A DNA stretch of 36,304 nucleotides from Granulosicoccus sp. Its GTDB lineage: Bacteria > Pseudomonadota > Gammaproteobacteria > Granulosicoccales > Granulosicoccaceae. The notes below the pieces were generated by a model. It ran no database searches, was not told the origin of the DNA, and worked only from the letters and a program-made list of their open reading frames with translations. Below, piece by piece: positions 23,228 to 31,519 of the stretch. The position numbers and the translations under genes are program-made. Where the stretch lies: NCBI GenBank assembly GCA_023301725.1, contig JALZUD010000130.1, forward strand, positions 1 through 36,304, written 5' to 3'. How positions within the stretch are numbered: position 1 is the stretch's first letter; each line of letters opens with the position of its first letter.

Positions 23228-24206
23228 GGAGGTGGCACCTTGCCAAATGTTGATTGGTCACCACCTGAATGGAAGGACGCTCATTTTCGCATTGTGGCCC
23301 TGCAAATTCTGCACAGCGGGGATGGAACGCGCAACCACTTGGCCTTGCTGTTAGATCAGGCACTGCTCCTTGCAATGTTGCTAGCTCCGCACCTGCTTCA
23401 GCGAATGCTGGAAGCGCACTGAGCAATGCACGAGTATAGGGATGAGCCGGATCTTTTAGCACGTGCCCTGTTAGTCCACTCTCAACAGATTGCCCTAGAT
23501 ACATCACCATGACACGATCAGCAATCTCACTCACCAAGCTTATGTTGTGAGAAATAAAAATCATTCCCATATTAAGGTCTTGTTGAAGCTTCATTAACAG
23601 CTCGACCACTTGCGCCTCTGTGGTTGCATCAAGAGCAGTTGTTGGTTCATCACAAATTAACAAACGCGGACTACAGGATAGTGCCATCGCTATCATAGCG
23701 CGTTGTCGCATACCCCCAGATAATTGATGGGCGTACTGCTGTGCAATCATCGCAGGGCTTGCCATACCCACCTGATCGAGAAGTTCGATAGCACGTGTCA
23801 GAGCTGCAGCTGCGTTAAGATCAGTGTGCTGACGAAGCGTAGTTGATATCTGATTACCGATGGTATGAACAGGACTCAAGCTTGCCATAGGCTCTTGGAA
23901 AATCATGGCTATTTCCGCCCCACGAAGTTTACGAATACCTCTGCCGTTCTTAGGGAGCTTCGTGATGTCCACCGTGGCGCCAGACTCAGGTTGGTAGCTA
24001 ATGCGCCCGCCTGTGATAACTCCACCTGGTGGCACCAAGCCAAGAATGGCGCGTGCTGATAGAGATTTACCCGAACCACTTTCGCCCACGATACCCATTG
24101 TCTCGCCTGGCTTAACAGAAAAACTTACCCCTTCTACCGCAGGTATTACCCAATTTTTCAACCCAAAACCGATGGACAGCTCATCAACTCTAATAAGATC
24201 TTTCAT
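23220..24206 (-). CDS. Oligopeptide/oligosaccharide ABC transporter ATP-binding protein (OppD/DppD-like)
   Basis: 328 aa from ATG at 24206, one base after the permease stop, with GGAAGG upstream; a longer frame to 24239 would overlap the permease gene. Walker A GESGSGKS (41-48), Q-loop IAMIFQEPMASLSPVHTI, signature LSGGMRQRAMIAMAL, Walker B LLICDEPTTALDAT and switch SHNISL are complete. The C-terminal CAFHPRCAEFAGPQC extension is that of OppD/OppF-type importers. It precedes the OppF-like gene with an eight-base overlap. Confidence 0.93.
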   Translation of the reverse strand: MKDLIRVDELSIGFGLKNWVIPAVEGVSFSVKPGETMGIVGESGSGKSLSARAILGLVPPGGVITGGRISYQPESGATVDITKLPKNGRGIRKLRGAEIAMIFQEPMASLSPVHTIGNQISTTLRQHTDLNAAAALTRAIELLDQVGMASPAMIAQQYAHQLSGGMRQRAMIAMALSCSPRLLICDEPTTALDATTEAQVVELLMKLQQDLNMGMIFISHNISLVSEIADRVMVMYLGQSVESGLTGHVLKDPAHPYTRALLSALPAFAEAGAELATLQGAVPDLTARPSGCAFHPRCAEFAGPQCENERPSIQVVTNQHLARCHLHE

Positions 24207-24207
24207 C

Positions 24208-25338
24208 TTAAGCCTTCCCATAGGGGTCGGAGGCATCACGTAATCCGTCGCCTAGAAAATTGAAGGCAAGCACAGTAATGACTACCGCCAATCCGGGGAT
24301 CAATAACCACGGTGCCTGACTGATAACTTGTAAGCTTTGTGCATCTTTGAGTAAAACACCCCAGCTAACGGCAGGAGGCTGTAAGCCAAGCCCAAGAAAC
24401 GACAGCGCAGTTTCAGCAAGAATCATTTCAGGAATAGACAATGTAAGTGATGCGATGATATGGCTTGCAAATGAGGGCACCATGTGTCGCAAAATAATAC
24501 GCATTTCAGATGCTCCTGAAAAACGTGCTGCCAACACGAAGTCCTCTTCTCGCAAGGCTAGAAAGCGCCCCCTGACCACACGAGCAATACCCGTCCACCC
24601 GATAATGGACAAGATAACGGTGATCATAAAATAGGTGACCAACGGATCCTGCCCAGGCGGCACGGCCGCAGCTAAACCCATCCAGAGTGGAATGGTCGGT
24701 AAGGATTGCAATAAATCGATAGTTCGTTGAACGATGGTATCGACCCAACCACCAAAGTAGCCTGACATGCCCCCGAGAACAATACCAATGACGAACGACA
24801 AGGCGACCCCAACCAATCCGATGGACAAAGAAATTCTTGCACCATGAAAGATACGCGACAGAACGTCGCGCCCCAGACTATCTGTACCCAATAAAAAAAA
24901 CGTTGCTTTTCGATCAGGTGTTGAAACACCTATAAACCGCGTCTCTAGCGGTATGAATCCCCACATTTTGTAGGGCTTTGATGGCGCAAATAAACGCACA
25001 GGGAAAGTGACTTCAGGATCCTCTATGTAATTTAGCCTACGCGTCACCGCATCTCGTTCACCTTTAAGTGCACGTACATGTGGCCAAGTGAAATTTCCCG
25101 ATGCATCTATTACATGCACACCTTGTGGTGGCGCTAAAACATGGCGACGGTTTATATCGGTGTAATCATAGGGCGAGAAAAATTCAGCAAATACTGCCAC
25201 CAGATACAAAAGCCCGACGATATACAAACTGACCACTGCCAGTTTATGTCGGCGGAATTTTGCCCACCCCAAGCGCCAGCCCGAGGCCTCAGCGTAAGCT
25301 TTCAGTTCAGCAGATTCGTGGGAGAGTGCGTCAGACAT
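24208..25338 (-). CDS. ABC transporter permease (OppC/DppC-like) with enlarged periplasmic loop
   Basis: 376 aa from ATG at 25338, one base after the upstream permease TAG, with GAGGAGG as the ribosome site. After TM1 (AVVSLYIVGLLYLVAVFAEF) there is a ~110-residue extracytoplasmic insertion (containing PPQGVHVIDASGNFTWPHV and LFAPSKPYKMWGF), longer than in standard DppC. The BPD permease core then runs LGTDSLGRDVLSRIFHGARIS onward, with the EAA loop REEDFVLAARFSGASEMRII. Such long-loop OppC proteins are often paired with ~650-aa binding proteins in saccharide-type importers (family knowledge; substrate inference). Confidence 0.92.
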   Translation of the reverse strand: MSDALSHESAELKAYAEASGWRLGWAKFRRHKLAVVSLYIVGLLYLVAVFAEFFSPYDYTDINRRHVLAPPQGVHVIDASGNFTWPHVRALKGERDAVTRRLNYIEDPEVTFPVRLFAPSKPYKMWGFIPLETRFIGVSTPDRKATFFLLGTDSLGRDVLSRIFHGARISLSIGLVGVALSFVIGIVLGGMSGYFGGWVDTIVQRTIDLLQSLPTIPLWMGLAAAVPPGQDPLVTYFMITVILSIIGWTGIARVVRGRFLALREEDFVLAARFSGASEMRIILRHMVPSFASHIIASLTLSIPEMILAETALSFLGLGLQPPAVSWGVLLKDAQSLQVISQAPWLLIPGLAVVITVLAFNFLGDGLRDASDPYGKA

Positions 25339-25339
25339 A

Positions 25340-26329
25340 CTACGCCTCCTCAAACCGGATTCGCGGATCAACAAGAGTCAACAAAATGTCTGAGATAAGC
25401 GTACCTATCAAAGTGAAGACGCTGAGTAAAAAGATAAAGCTACCCGCTAAGTACATATCTTGAGAGACCAATGCCCGTAGCAACATTGGCCCAGCCATCG
25501 GTAAGTTCAACACGATTGCTGTGGTAACAGCACCAGAAAAAAGCTCTGGAATACTACTGCCAATAGTTGATAGAAAAGGGTTTAACGCAACCCTGACTGG
25601 GTAGCGCAAGATGACCTTCCACTCGGGCAAACCCTGAGCCCTTGCAGCCTCCACATAAGGCTTTTGAAGCTCGTCCAATACGTTGGCTCGCATCTGACGA
25701 ATGAGGCTGGCAGCACCTGATGTACCCAAAACGATCAGTGGTAGCCACATGTGCGATATCAGATCGCGAACCTTTGCCCAAGACCAAGGCGCGTTAGCAT
25801 ACTCGGGTGAAAACAAACCCGATACATCCGCGCCAAAGGTGTCGAATGCCCACCACATAAGCACTAAGGCCAGTAGAAAGTTAGGTGTAGCTTTGCCTAT
25901 GAAACCCACTGTGGTCGCAACATAGTCAAAGACAGAATAAGGACGCACTGCTGAGTAAATACCGATAGGCAGGGCGATAAACCAGGTCGCAATAAGCGTT
26001 GCCGCAGTCACTATCACCGTGAGCGCCAAGTACTCACCAATAAGCGAGGACACCGGAACCCGCCATTCAAACGAGTACCCTAAATCACCATGAGCAAGCA
26101 TCGCCCACATCCACTTGCCGTACTGCACTATAAACGGCTGATCAAAACCAAAGCGCTCTCTCAAGCGCTCTACAACTTCCGGGTTGTAGTCACCCTCGGC
26201 GCCCATCTGGGCTTCTAAAACCGTTAGGTAATCACCAGGGGGCAGTTGTATGATCGCGAATGACACCAACGACACCGCAAACAAAGTAGGGATAAACCAT
26301 AAAATGCGACGGACTATATAACTGGTCAC
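25340..26329 (-). CDS. ABC transporter permease (OppB/DppB-like)
   Basis: 329 aa, starting with GTG at 26329. The N-terminal TM1 (YIVRRILWFIPTLFAVSLVSF) and the motif QLPPGDYLT are characteristic of the B-type permease. The core carries FGFDQPFIVQYGKWM, and the EAA loop is QKPYVEAARAQGLPEWKVIL. It forms a heterodimer with the OppC-like permease. It stands 88 bases after the binding-protein stop, with a strong hairpin between. Its stop overlaps the ribosome site of the next gene. Confidence 0.92.
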   Translation of the reverse strand: MTSYIVRRILWFIPTLFAVSLVSFAIIQLPPGDYLTVLEAQMGAEGDYNPEVVERLRERFGFDQPFIVQYGKWMWAMLAHGDLGYSFEWRVPVSSLIGEYLALTVIVTAATLIATWFIALPIGIYSAVRPYSVFDYVATTVGFIGKATPNFLLALVLMWWAFDTFGADVSGLFSPEYANAPWSWAKVRDLISHMWLPLIVLGTSGAASLIRQMRANVLDELQKPYVEAARAQGLPEWKVILRYPVRVALNPFLSTIGSSIPELFSGAVTTAIVLNLPMAGPMLLRALVSQDMYLAGSFIFLLSVFTLIGTLISDILLTLVDPRIRFEEA

Positions 26330-26368
26330 GTATGCGCTGCTCTATCGAATAGTTAAAGAGTTGCCAAT

Positions 26369-26396
26369 GCGGGACACCCGTAGCTGGATGACCCGC
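26369..26396 (-). other. Intercistronic hairpin between binding-protein and permease genes
   Basis: Minus strand: GCGGG-U-CAUCC, loop AGCUAC, GGGUG-U-CCCGC, a ten-pair stem with one U-U mismatch. No U-tract follows. Such structures after solute-binding-protein genes commonly protect the upstream mRNA and give more binding protein than permease. Confidence 0.55.
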
Positions 26397-26417
26397 ACCG
26401 AGTTGCTTTTAAGAACC

Positions 26418-28322
26418 TTACTGCTTTATAAACAACTGCTCAGTGGGGATAACACCAATATCGCGGGTGATATCGTCTCGGATAAAACCAGCTGGGAAAT
26501 TACCCATACGATTTGAGCGAATGAATAAATTGGGTGCGGCACCGACAACGCCAACCCAGTTTGGAGCCTGTGCGTGCATGGCCAGAATGTCTGCACCCAA
26601 GGCAATGGCTTCTTCTTGTGTACTTGCAGTTAGCGCTGCGTCAAGCGTACTCCACACATCGTAGAGCATATGCCCTTTGGGTGGTGCTACCGCAAAACTC
26701 TTGCCCCGATCAAGATTGTACTCACCCCAGCCATTTGCCCACGAATTATCCATCAACGTTGCAGCGTAGGAGCCAGCATCGATTAAAAAGAACGCTGCAC
26801 GACCCATTGGCCAATGCCCCATCATGACCTCATTGGCATTTACACGATCTAGATACAACGTGCGCTCAACGACATCCAGTGATGTCTTTATACCCACATC
26901 AGCCCAGAATTCACTGACCAGCTCCAACATGTTGATATCAGAAGCGAACACAGAGGTTGTGATAACAATCTCCAGCGTTTCGCCATCAGGCCGCAAACGA
27001 AAACCATCATCATCACGTGCAGTTAGCCCAATTCCGTCCAACAATTCGTTAGCACGAGCTTCGTCATATTCAGCCCATTTGCCAACCAGCTCTTCATTGA
27101 ATATAGCTGAGCCTTTCGGTGGCCCCGCTTGCATGGGTGTGGCAAGACCCGCAAATACAATGTCGTTGATCGCCTCTCTATCGATAGCAATATTGATGGC
27201 TTGTCGGAAATCGGCTGTCTGAAATAACTCAGCCATTACTGTATCGGAGGTTGTCTGATTGGGCCAGAGTGTATCTACCTCAAGACCGTTCCAAACCACA
27301 ACCTCATAGTCACCCGATGACTCGTTTTCCTTGAAAAAAGGAAAGTTACCCACTCGCATGTGTCGTTGTTGCAAATCGATACGGCCTTGTGCAACCCAGA
27401 GATTCAGCGTCTCAACATCTTGAAATAAGTCATGGGAAATTTGGTCGATATACGGTAATTGATTACCTTCAGTATCTACTGCGTAGTAATAAGGATTGCG
27501 TTCAAATATTACTTGCTCAGAAGGCGGTGGCGTTTTAACAGTCCACGCAGATAACGTTGGAACATCTGGGTTTAACCAAAAGCTTTGTGCTTTACCACGG
27601 CGACCCCACAAGTCCTGCCAACCTTCAACATTAAACGCCTTCGACGCAGTTGCCAAATCATCAGCCGACACGTACTTTGGATGAAACTGGCTTAAGTAGT
27701 GTTTAGGTGATGCCATCCAGACGTACTCACGTCCTAGCCTTGTAATAAACAACGGCGAAGGCTCTGCAAAAGTCACTGTAAACGTCAAGTCATCTACGGC
27801 AGTTATGACAGCACGATTGTCGCCCTGCTGCATTAACGTGGGCCAAGGCCAAGGGTTGTCATCACCCACAACATCTTCAAAGTAGAACAACACATCTTCA
27901 GTGGTTACCAGATGCCCGTCAGACCATTTCAAGCCTTCGCGAATGTGAAAAGTAAATGTCGTTGACGTCTCGTTGATCTCGTAGGATGAGGCCCAAGCTG
28001 GTTCAATATCAAAAGTGTCTGGCGCTGTTTGAACAAAACGCACAATTCGCGGCTCCATCAATTTTTGCGGCCCGCGGTCATCAGAGGCGCCAGTAAACGC
28101 ACGGCGCCAGGTTCCACCGTAAACACCAACTTCATCGTAGGGCGTTACAACGCGCGGCGTTGTGGGTAGACGCTCGTCGACGCTTGGCAAGGTGCCTGCA
28201 GCAACCTGTTCCGCCAGCATAGGCGCTTCTTCGAATGAGAATGCCGGTGAACCCAGCAACGCAAGTGAAATGCCCACAGGTAGGGCAAGTGTTCTTAAAC
28301 TTAAAACATGTGTGGTGCGCAT
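26418..28322 (-). CDS. ABC transporter substrate-binding protein, family 5 (large type)
   Basis: 634 aa from ATG at 28322, with TTGGAGGAG upstream; a longer frame to 28376 lacks sense before the signal peptide. Residues 1-~29 are a Sec signal. The family-5 pattern is clear: GTWRRAFTGASDDRGP, TFTFHIREGLKWSDGHLVTTEDV, ITRLGREYVWMASPKHYL, YYAVDTEGNQLPYIDQI and FRQAINIAIDREAIN. At ~630 residues it is ~100 longer than DppA/OppA. It resembles the large sub-type found with saccharide importers and with the agrocinopine receptor AccA. The ligand cannot be read from sequence. Confidence 0.92.
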   Translation of the reverse strand: MRTTHVLSLRTLALPVGISLALLGSPAFSFEEAPMLAEQVAAGTLPSVDERLPTTPRVVTPYDEVGVYGGTWRRAFTGASDDRGPQKLMEPRIVRFVQTAPDTFDIEPAWASSYEINETSTTFTFHIREGLKWSDGHLVTTEDVLFYFEDVVGDDNPWPWPTLMQQGDNRAVITAVDDLTFTVTFAEPSPLFITRLGREYVWMASPKHYLSQFHPKYVSADDLATASKAFNVEGWQDLWGRRGKAQSFWLNPDVPTLSAWTVKTPPPSEQVIFERNPYYYAVDTEGNQLPYIDQISHDLFQDVETLNLWVAQGRIDLQQRHMRVGNFPFFKENESSGDYEVVVWNGLEVDTLWPNQTTSDTVMAELFQTADFRQAINIAIDREAINDIVFAGLATPMQAGPPKGSAIFNEELVGKWAEYDEARANELLDGIGLTARDDDGFRLRPDGETLEIVITTSVFASDINMLELVSEFWADVGIKTSLDVVERTLYLDRVNANEVMMGHWPMGRAAFFLIDAGSYAATLMDNSWANGWGEYNLDRGKSFAVAPPKGHMLYDVWSTLDAALTASTQEEAIALGADILAMHAQAPNWVGVVGAAPNLFIRSNRMGNFPAGFIRDDITRDIGVIPTEQLFIKQ

Positions 28323-28399
28323 ATAACTCCTCCAACTGAATGCGATACGGTCCTGTCGGTGAACAGGTAGACACATGTTGCGTGAATATGTTTCCTAAA

Positions 28400-28421
28400 T
28401 CAACTTAATTATTATGAAGTT
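28400..28421. promoter_or_regulatory. Operator candidate upstream of the binding-protein gene
   Basis: Plus strand TCAACTTAATTATTAT (28400-28415) followed by GAAGTT. It contains an inverted repeat AACTT, ten bases, AAGTT. It overlaps the ROK stop codon and lies about 80 bases before the binding-protein start. A near-identical TCAACTTAATATTAT occurs before the ROK gene (29643-29629, minus strand), suggesting a shared regulator, possibly the ROK protein itself. Confidence 0.35.
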
Positions 28422-29569
28422 TTCGTGACAAGCCATTCTGCTCGGTCTTTTCCATCCAAACCTTCAGCCTCTATGGGGAGCCAGGCGCCACCAATGGCAC
28501 TGGCCAGAGTGGCAAGCTGGCTAGGCACGATTTCCACCTTGGGCAACACTGTGGCTTGCATCTCGTCATTGATTTGAGCAGCAAGCCGAGCCGCTAATGG
28601 AGAGGCAATGTTATCTGGCAGCATTCCTGTTACGACAATTTTTTGCGGCGCAGTAACGAGGTATAGCATTCGAACAAGCTCGTACAACTGTTGAGCTGCG
28701 CGCTCCACCCAGGCCTCGAGCAGGGCATCACCTTTCACGCTAAAACTGGTCAAGTCATCTATCCTGTCCACACGCCTTCCTGCTGAACGCATAACCATCA
28801 CCAGATCATGAACTGAAGGCCGAGGCTGAAGCGGCGGAAAAAGACTACCAACCTCACCTGCTATGCCTCCCAAACCGCGATGCACGCGCCCAGACAGTAC
28901 AAGCCCACACCCGAGACCATGCCCAAGGTTGATTGCCACCAGATCGGTAACAGCGGATGTCTCCCCCGCGTACATCTCTGCGATGGCCGCAGCATTGGCA
29001 ATGTTTTCAACAAAAACAGGCGATTTATAGGTGTTCGTCAGCTTAGTGGCCAACACATTTACGTCTAGCCAGGATAGCGTCGCTGGAACAATAAAATCGT
29101 TAGTTTGCTCAACACGCAGATGCCCAGGGATAGCAAGGCCGATGCCTGTGAAACGTAAATCACGGACGTTTTTCTCCTTCAAGATGCCATCTAGTTGCTG
29201 AACTAACAACTCACTGAGCTCCTCAGTGCTACCACCGTCAAAAGGAATTTTTCTCGTCGTTAGCAAGCCCCCTGCGTAGTCCAGCGCCACCACATCGAGT
29301 CGGCCATATGGCAGTGCTATGCCAATTGAAACACCACCCTTGCCGTTAATACCCAATGGCAACGCAGGCTGGCCACGCATACCCGAAATACGATCCAACT
29401 CACACAGCAACTCATTGCCAATGAGCTCACGCACCAAACGTGAAATCGCCCCGGGAGTTTGACCTGTGAGCGGAGCGATGTCAGCGCGGGGAATTCTGGA
29501 ATGTCGACGCACTACGTCCAGCACACGGCGCTGGCTGATATTCAGTTTTAAGGGGGGTGCCTGGCTCAT
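28412..29569 (-). CDS. ROK-family transcriptional regulator (NagC/XylR type)
   Basis: 385 aa from ATG at 29569; an upstream ATG at 29623 would add 18 residues that do not fit the family. The N-terminal HTH is LNISQRRVLDVVRRHSRIPR, then DIAPLTGQTPGAISRLVREL. The ROK ATPase-like fold follows: GVSIGIALPYGRLDVVALD, GIGLAIPGHL, VFVENIANAAAIAEMYAGE and INLGHGLGCGLVLSGRVHRG. The catalytic Asp of ROK kinases is Ile in ENIAN. The usual Cys-rich zinc motif after GEVG is missing (GSLFPPLQPRPS). Such proteins bind sugars or sugar phosphates to control catabolic genes. It heads the ABC operon and is divergent from the phosphatase operon. Confidence 0.9.
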   Translation of the reverse strand: MSQAPPLKLNISQRRVLDVVRRHSRIPRADIAPLTGQTPGAISRLVRELIGNELLCELDRISGMRGQPALPLGINGKGGVSIGIALPYGRLDVVALDYAGGLLTTRKIPFDGGSTEELSELLVQQLDGILKEKNVRDLRFTGIGLAIPGHLRVEQTNDFIVPATLSWLDVNVLATKLTNTYKSPVFVENIANAAAIAEMYAGETSAVTDLVAINLGHGLGCGLVLSGRVHRGLGGIAGEVGSLFPPLQPRPSVHDLVMVMRSAGRRVDRIDDLTSFSVKGDALLEAWVERAAQQLYELVRMLYLVTAPQKIVVTGMLPDNIASPLAARLAAQINDEMQATVLPKVEIVPSQLATLASAIGGAWLPIEAEGLDGKDRAEWLVTKTS

Positions 29570-29628
29570 GTCATCACTTTTTATCACTGTGCAGACCTTA
29601 CAACAATTAATGGCAATAGCCATGCTAG

Positions 29629-29664
29629 ATAATATTAAGTTGACTTATTCAATTTAATTGTCAA
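29629..29664. promoter_or_regulatory. Operator candidate between ROK and phosphatase genes
   Basis: AT-rich divergent region. On the minus strand TCAACTTAATATTAT (29643-29629) repeats the motif at 28400. Overlapping it is a palindrome TAAGT-TG-ACTTA and a wider TTGAC, 15 bases, GTCAA inverted repeat (29640-29664). It is positioned to control both divergent operons; the binding factor is inferred. Confidence 0.4.
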
Positions 29665-29700
29665 ACTAACCCCATCATTTTTACTCCTGCCTAATGCACC

Positions 29701-30477
29701 GTGGATAGCCTCAAACCCAGCCAGCGCCTTCGAATTGCCAGCAAAATCGCAACTGACGTTGTGCATATCGCTAAAGGCTACTTTCAGGATCGCGACGCAC
29801 TGATTGTCCGGCACAAAAGCGCCAGCCAAGCGGTCACCGAGGCTGACTTGGAGGTCGAAACAGCAATACGCGACGCCATGGCCAGACATTTCCCGGGAGA
29901 AGCAATAATTGGAGAAGAATTTGGTGGCCAAAGTGTCGATAACTTCTGGACCATCGACCCTATTGACGGAACCGCCAACTTCCTCAATGGCCTGCCCCTC
30001 TGGGGTATTGCGATCGGCCATATGAGCGGCGATATTGCTGATCTTGGCGTTATTGTTTTACCAGAATTAAATGTTGTGCTAGCCGCCGAGAAAAGCAGTC
30101 TTTTCTTGAATGGTTCACCTATGGCGCGTAGCGCGGCACCGATACCCACTGTCTCATTAGGTCAAGCACACGATACGGCTTTGCCTAGCTCGCTTGCATT
30201 GCATCAGACATATCGTGATGCAGGCTTCGCTGTTTACCACTGGCGAAGTTCTGCGGTATCGCTAGCATGGACTGCGATGGGCACAATATCTGGACACCTG
30301 CATCAGTACACCACCCTTTGGGATGCCGTACCCGGTGCAGCAGTGTGCCGTGCTGCAGGCATTGATGTACGGATGGGCAAAGGATCTGACAATTCGCTTT
30401 ATATCAAAGCAGGTGAGCCTGAGGTGCTGAAAGTTACCGGCGCTCTCTGGGAACTAGACCATAAGGGGAGCTGTTGA
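29701..30477 (+). CDS. Inositol-monophosphatase-family phosphatase
   Basis: 258 aa with GTG start at 29701; an in-frame TAA nine bases earlier and no better start fix the N-terminus. Motifs: GEE (71-73, IIGEEFGG), DPIDGT (86-91, WTIDPIDGTANFLNGL) and WDAVPGAAVCRAAG near the C-terminus, so all metal ligands are present. The family hydrolyses inositol-1-phosphate or other sugar or polyol monophosphates. The stop TGA shares its A with the next ATG (TGATG). Divergent from the ROK-ABC operon and followed by a phosphate transporter, it probably dephosphorylates an imported sugar phosphate (inference). Confidence 0.9.
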   Translation: MDSLKPSQRLRIASKIATDVVHIAKGYFQDRDALIVRHKSASQAVTEADLEVETAIRDAMARHFPGEAIIGEEFGGQSVDNFWTIDPIDGTANFLNGLPLWGIAIGHMSGDIADLGVIVLPELNVVLAAEKSSLFLNGSPMARSAAPIPTVSLGQAHDTALPSSLALHQTYRDAGFAVYHWRSSAVSLAWTAMGTISGHLHQYTTLWDAVPGAAVCRAAGIDVRMGKGSDNSLYIKAGEPEVLKVTGALWELDHKGSC

Positions 30478-31472
30478 TGGACTTGCGGATTACCCTTAAA
30501 TTTATTAAGACAAGCCCCACACCCAAGCGTGCTGTTAGCCTAAAAAACGGCACTGACAACCTGTGCCTAGGCCAGACGTTTGAAGTTACGGATCGTGACT
30601 TCACAGTGAACAACGAATCTGAAACCATCTTGTGCTTAGTCATCCCCAGAGACTCCACTCAGACCCTAACTTTCGATGTGTTGTCACCGGTGCGCCGCAT
30701 TGTCTTGAACGGTAGCGATGTATCGTTCGAGGTAACCGACAAAACACTCACACTGACGATACCCGCGTTAACGACCGATGCCGATCGCACAGCAGACATG
30801 CACATGATTGTACCTTTCACAGGTGTTGAATTCAGATTAGAGGTAGCTAGACTGAACCAGCGTGCGGGCAGCTACGCAACGGGTGATTTCCCCTATAGCG
30901 CTCGCACCGCAGCCGTAGTCGTCCAATTTGCATTGCTGGAAGCCGTACAAGCTCTCGGCTTAGACGAAGAGATTGGACTTGGACCCTGTGGGCCAATATA
31001 TATCATGGGGTTTGATACGAACAACCCCTGTGGCCACACAGACTGGCCACCACATGTTCATCTGCATATGGCACGTCCTGCCTATGGCGCACCCATAGGG
31101 CATTATTATTTTGATAGCAGTCTCAGGTTTTCACACAACCTCCTGTATTCACGAAAAGTTGAAACAGATATACAACGCTTGGAGCGCGGCGAACGATGCT
31201 TGCACCACGCACCTGATGGATCTCTACTCTTCGATTTATCAATCACAACATCGGGCGGCCTTTGTTTACGTTCGAGCAAAAACGACACCGTGCTTATAGA
31301 ACCTATCGGCAAAGGATTTGATACTGGCGCAACTGTCACTATGGGCGATATCCCTACAAGCATTAACGCGAACGTTTCATACAACACGGGTACAGTGGAG
31401 GCCTATAGAAACGATACCGTCACTCGCTACCATTTTGATAGTGACACCGGTAGATTTCTGAGCGAGTCATGA
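30477..31472 (+). CDS. Unknown protein with His-rich metal-site-like motif
   Basis: 331 aa from ATG at 30477, coupled to the phosphatase by TGATG and with GGGGAG upstream. I do not recognise the family. Residues 1-~128 are mostly alternating beta pattern. Residues 140-160 form a helix (YSARTAAVVVQFALLEAVQAL). A His cluster follows: H187, H193, H195 and H197 in GHTDWPPHVHLHMARP, then H209 in PIGHYYFD. The remainder is beta-rich again and ends DTVTRYHFDSDTGRF. It has no signal peptide or TM, so it is cytoplasmic. The H-x-H-x-H arrangement between beta regions would suit a metal-dependent cupin-like enzyme. Its place between a phosphatase and a phosphate transporter suggests a step in the same catabolic pathway. 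Confidence 0.7.
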   Translation: MDLRITLKFIKTSPTPKRAVSLKNGTDNLCLGQTFEVTDRDFTVNNESETILCLVIPRDSTQTLTFDVLSPVRRIVLNGSDVSFEVTDKTLTLTIPALTTDADRTADMHMIVPFTGVEFRLEVARLNQRAGSYATGDFPYSARTAAVVVQFALLEAVQALGLDEEIGLGPCGPIYIMGFDTNNPCGHTDWPPHVHLHMARPAYGAPIGHYYFDSSLRFSHNLLYSRKVETDIQRLERGERCLHHAPDGSLLFDLSITTSGGLCLRSSKNDTVLIEPIGKGFDTGATVTMGDIPTSINANVSYNTGTVEAYRNDTVTRYHFDSDTGRFLSES

Positions 31473-31519
31473 AACAACTCAAGCAGCTTGATGCCCAGCC
31501 TCGCAGCCCACACTAGACA

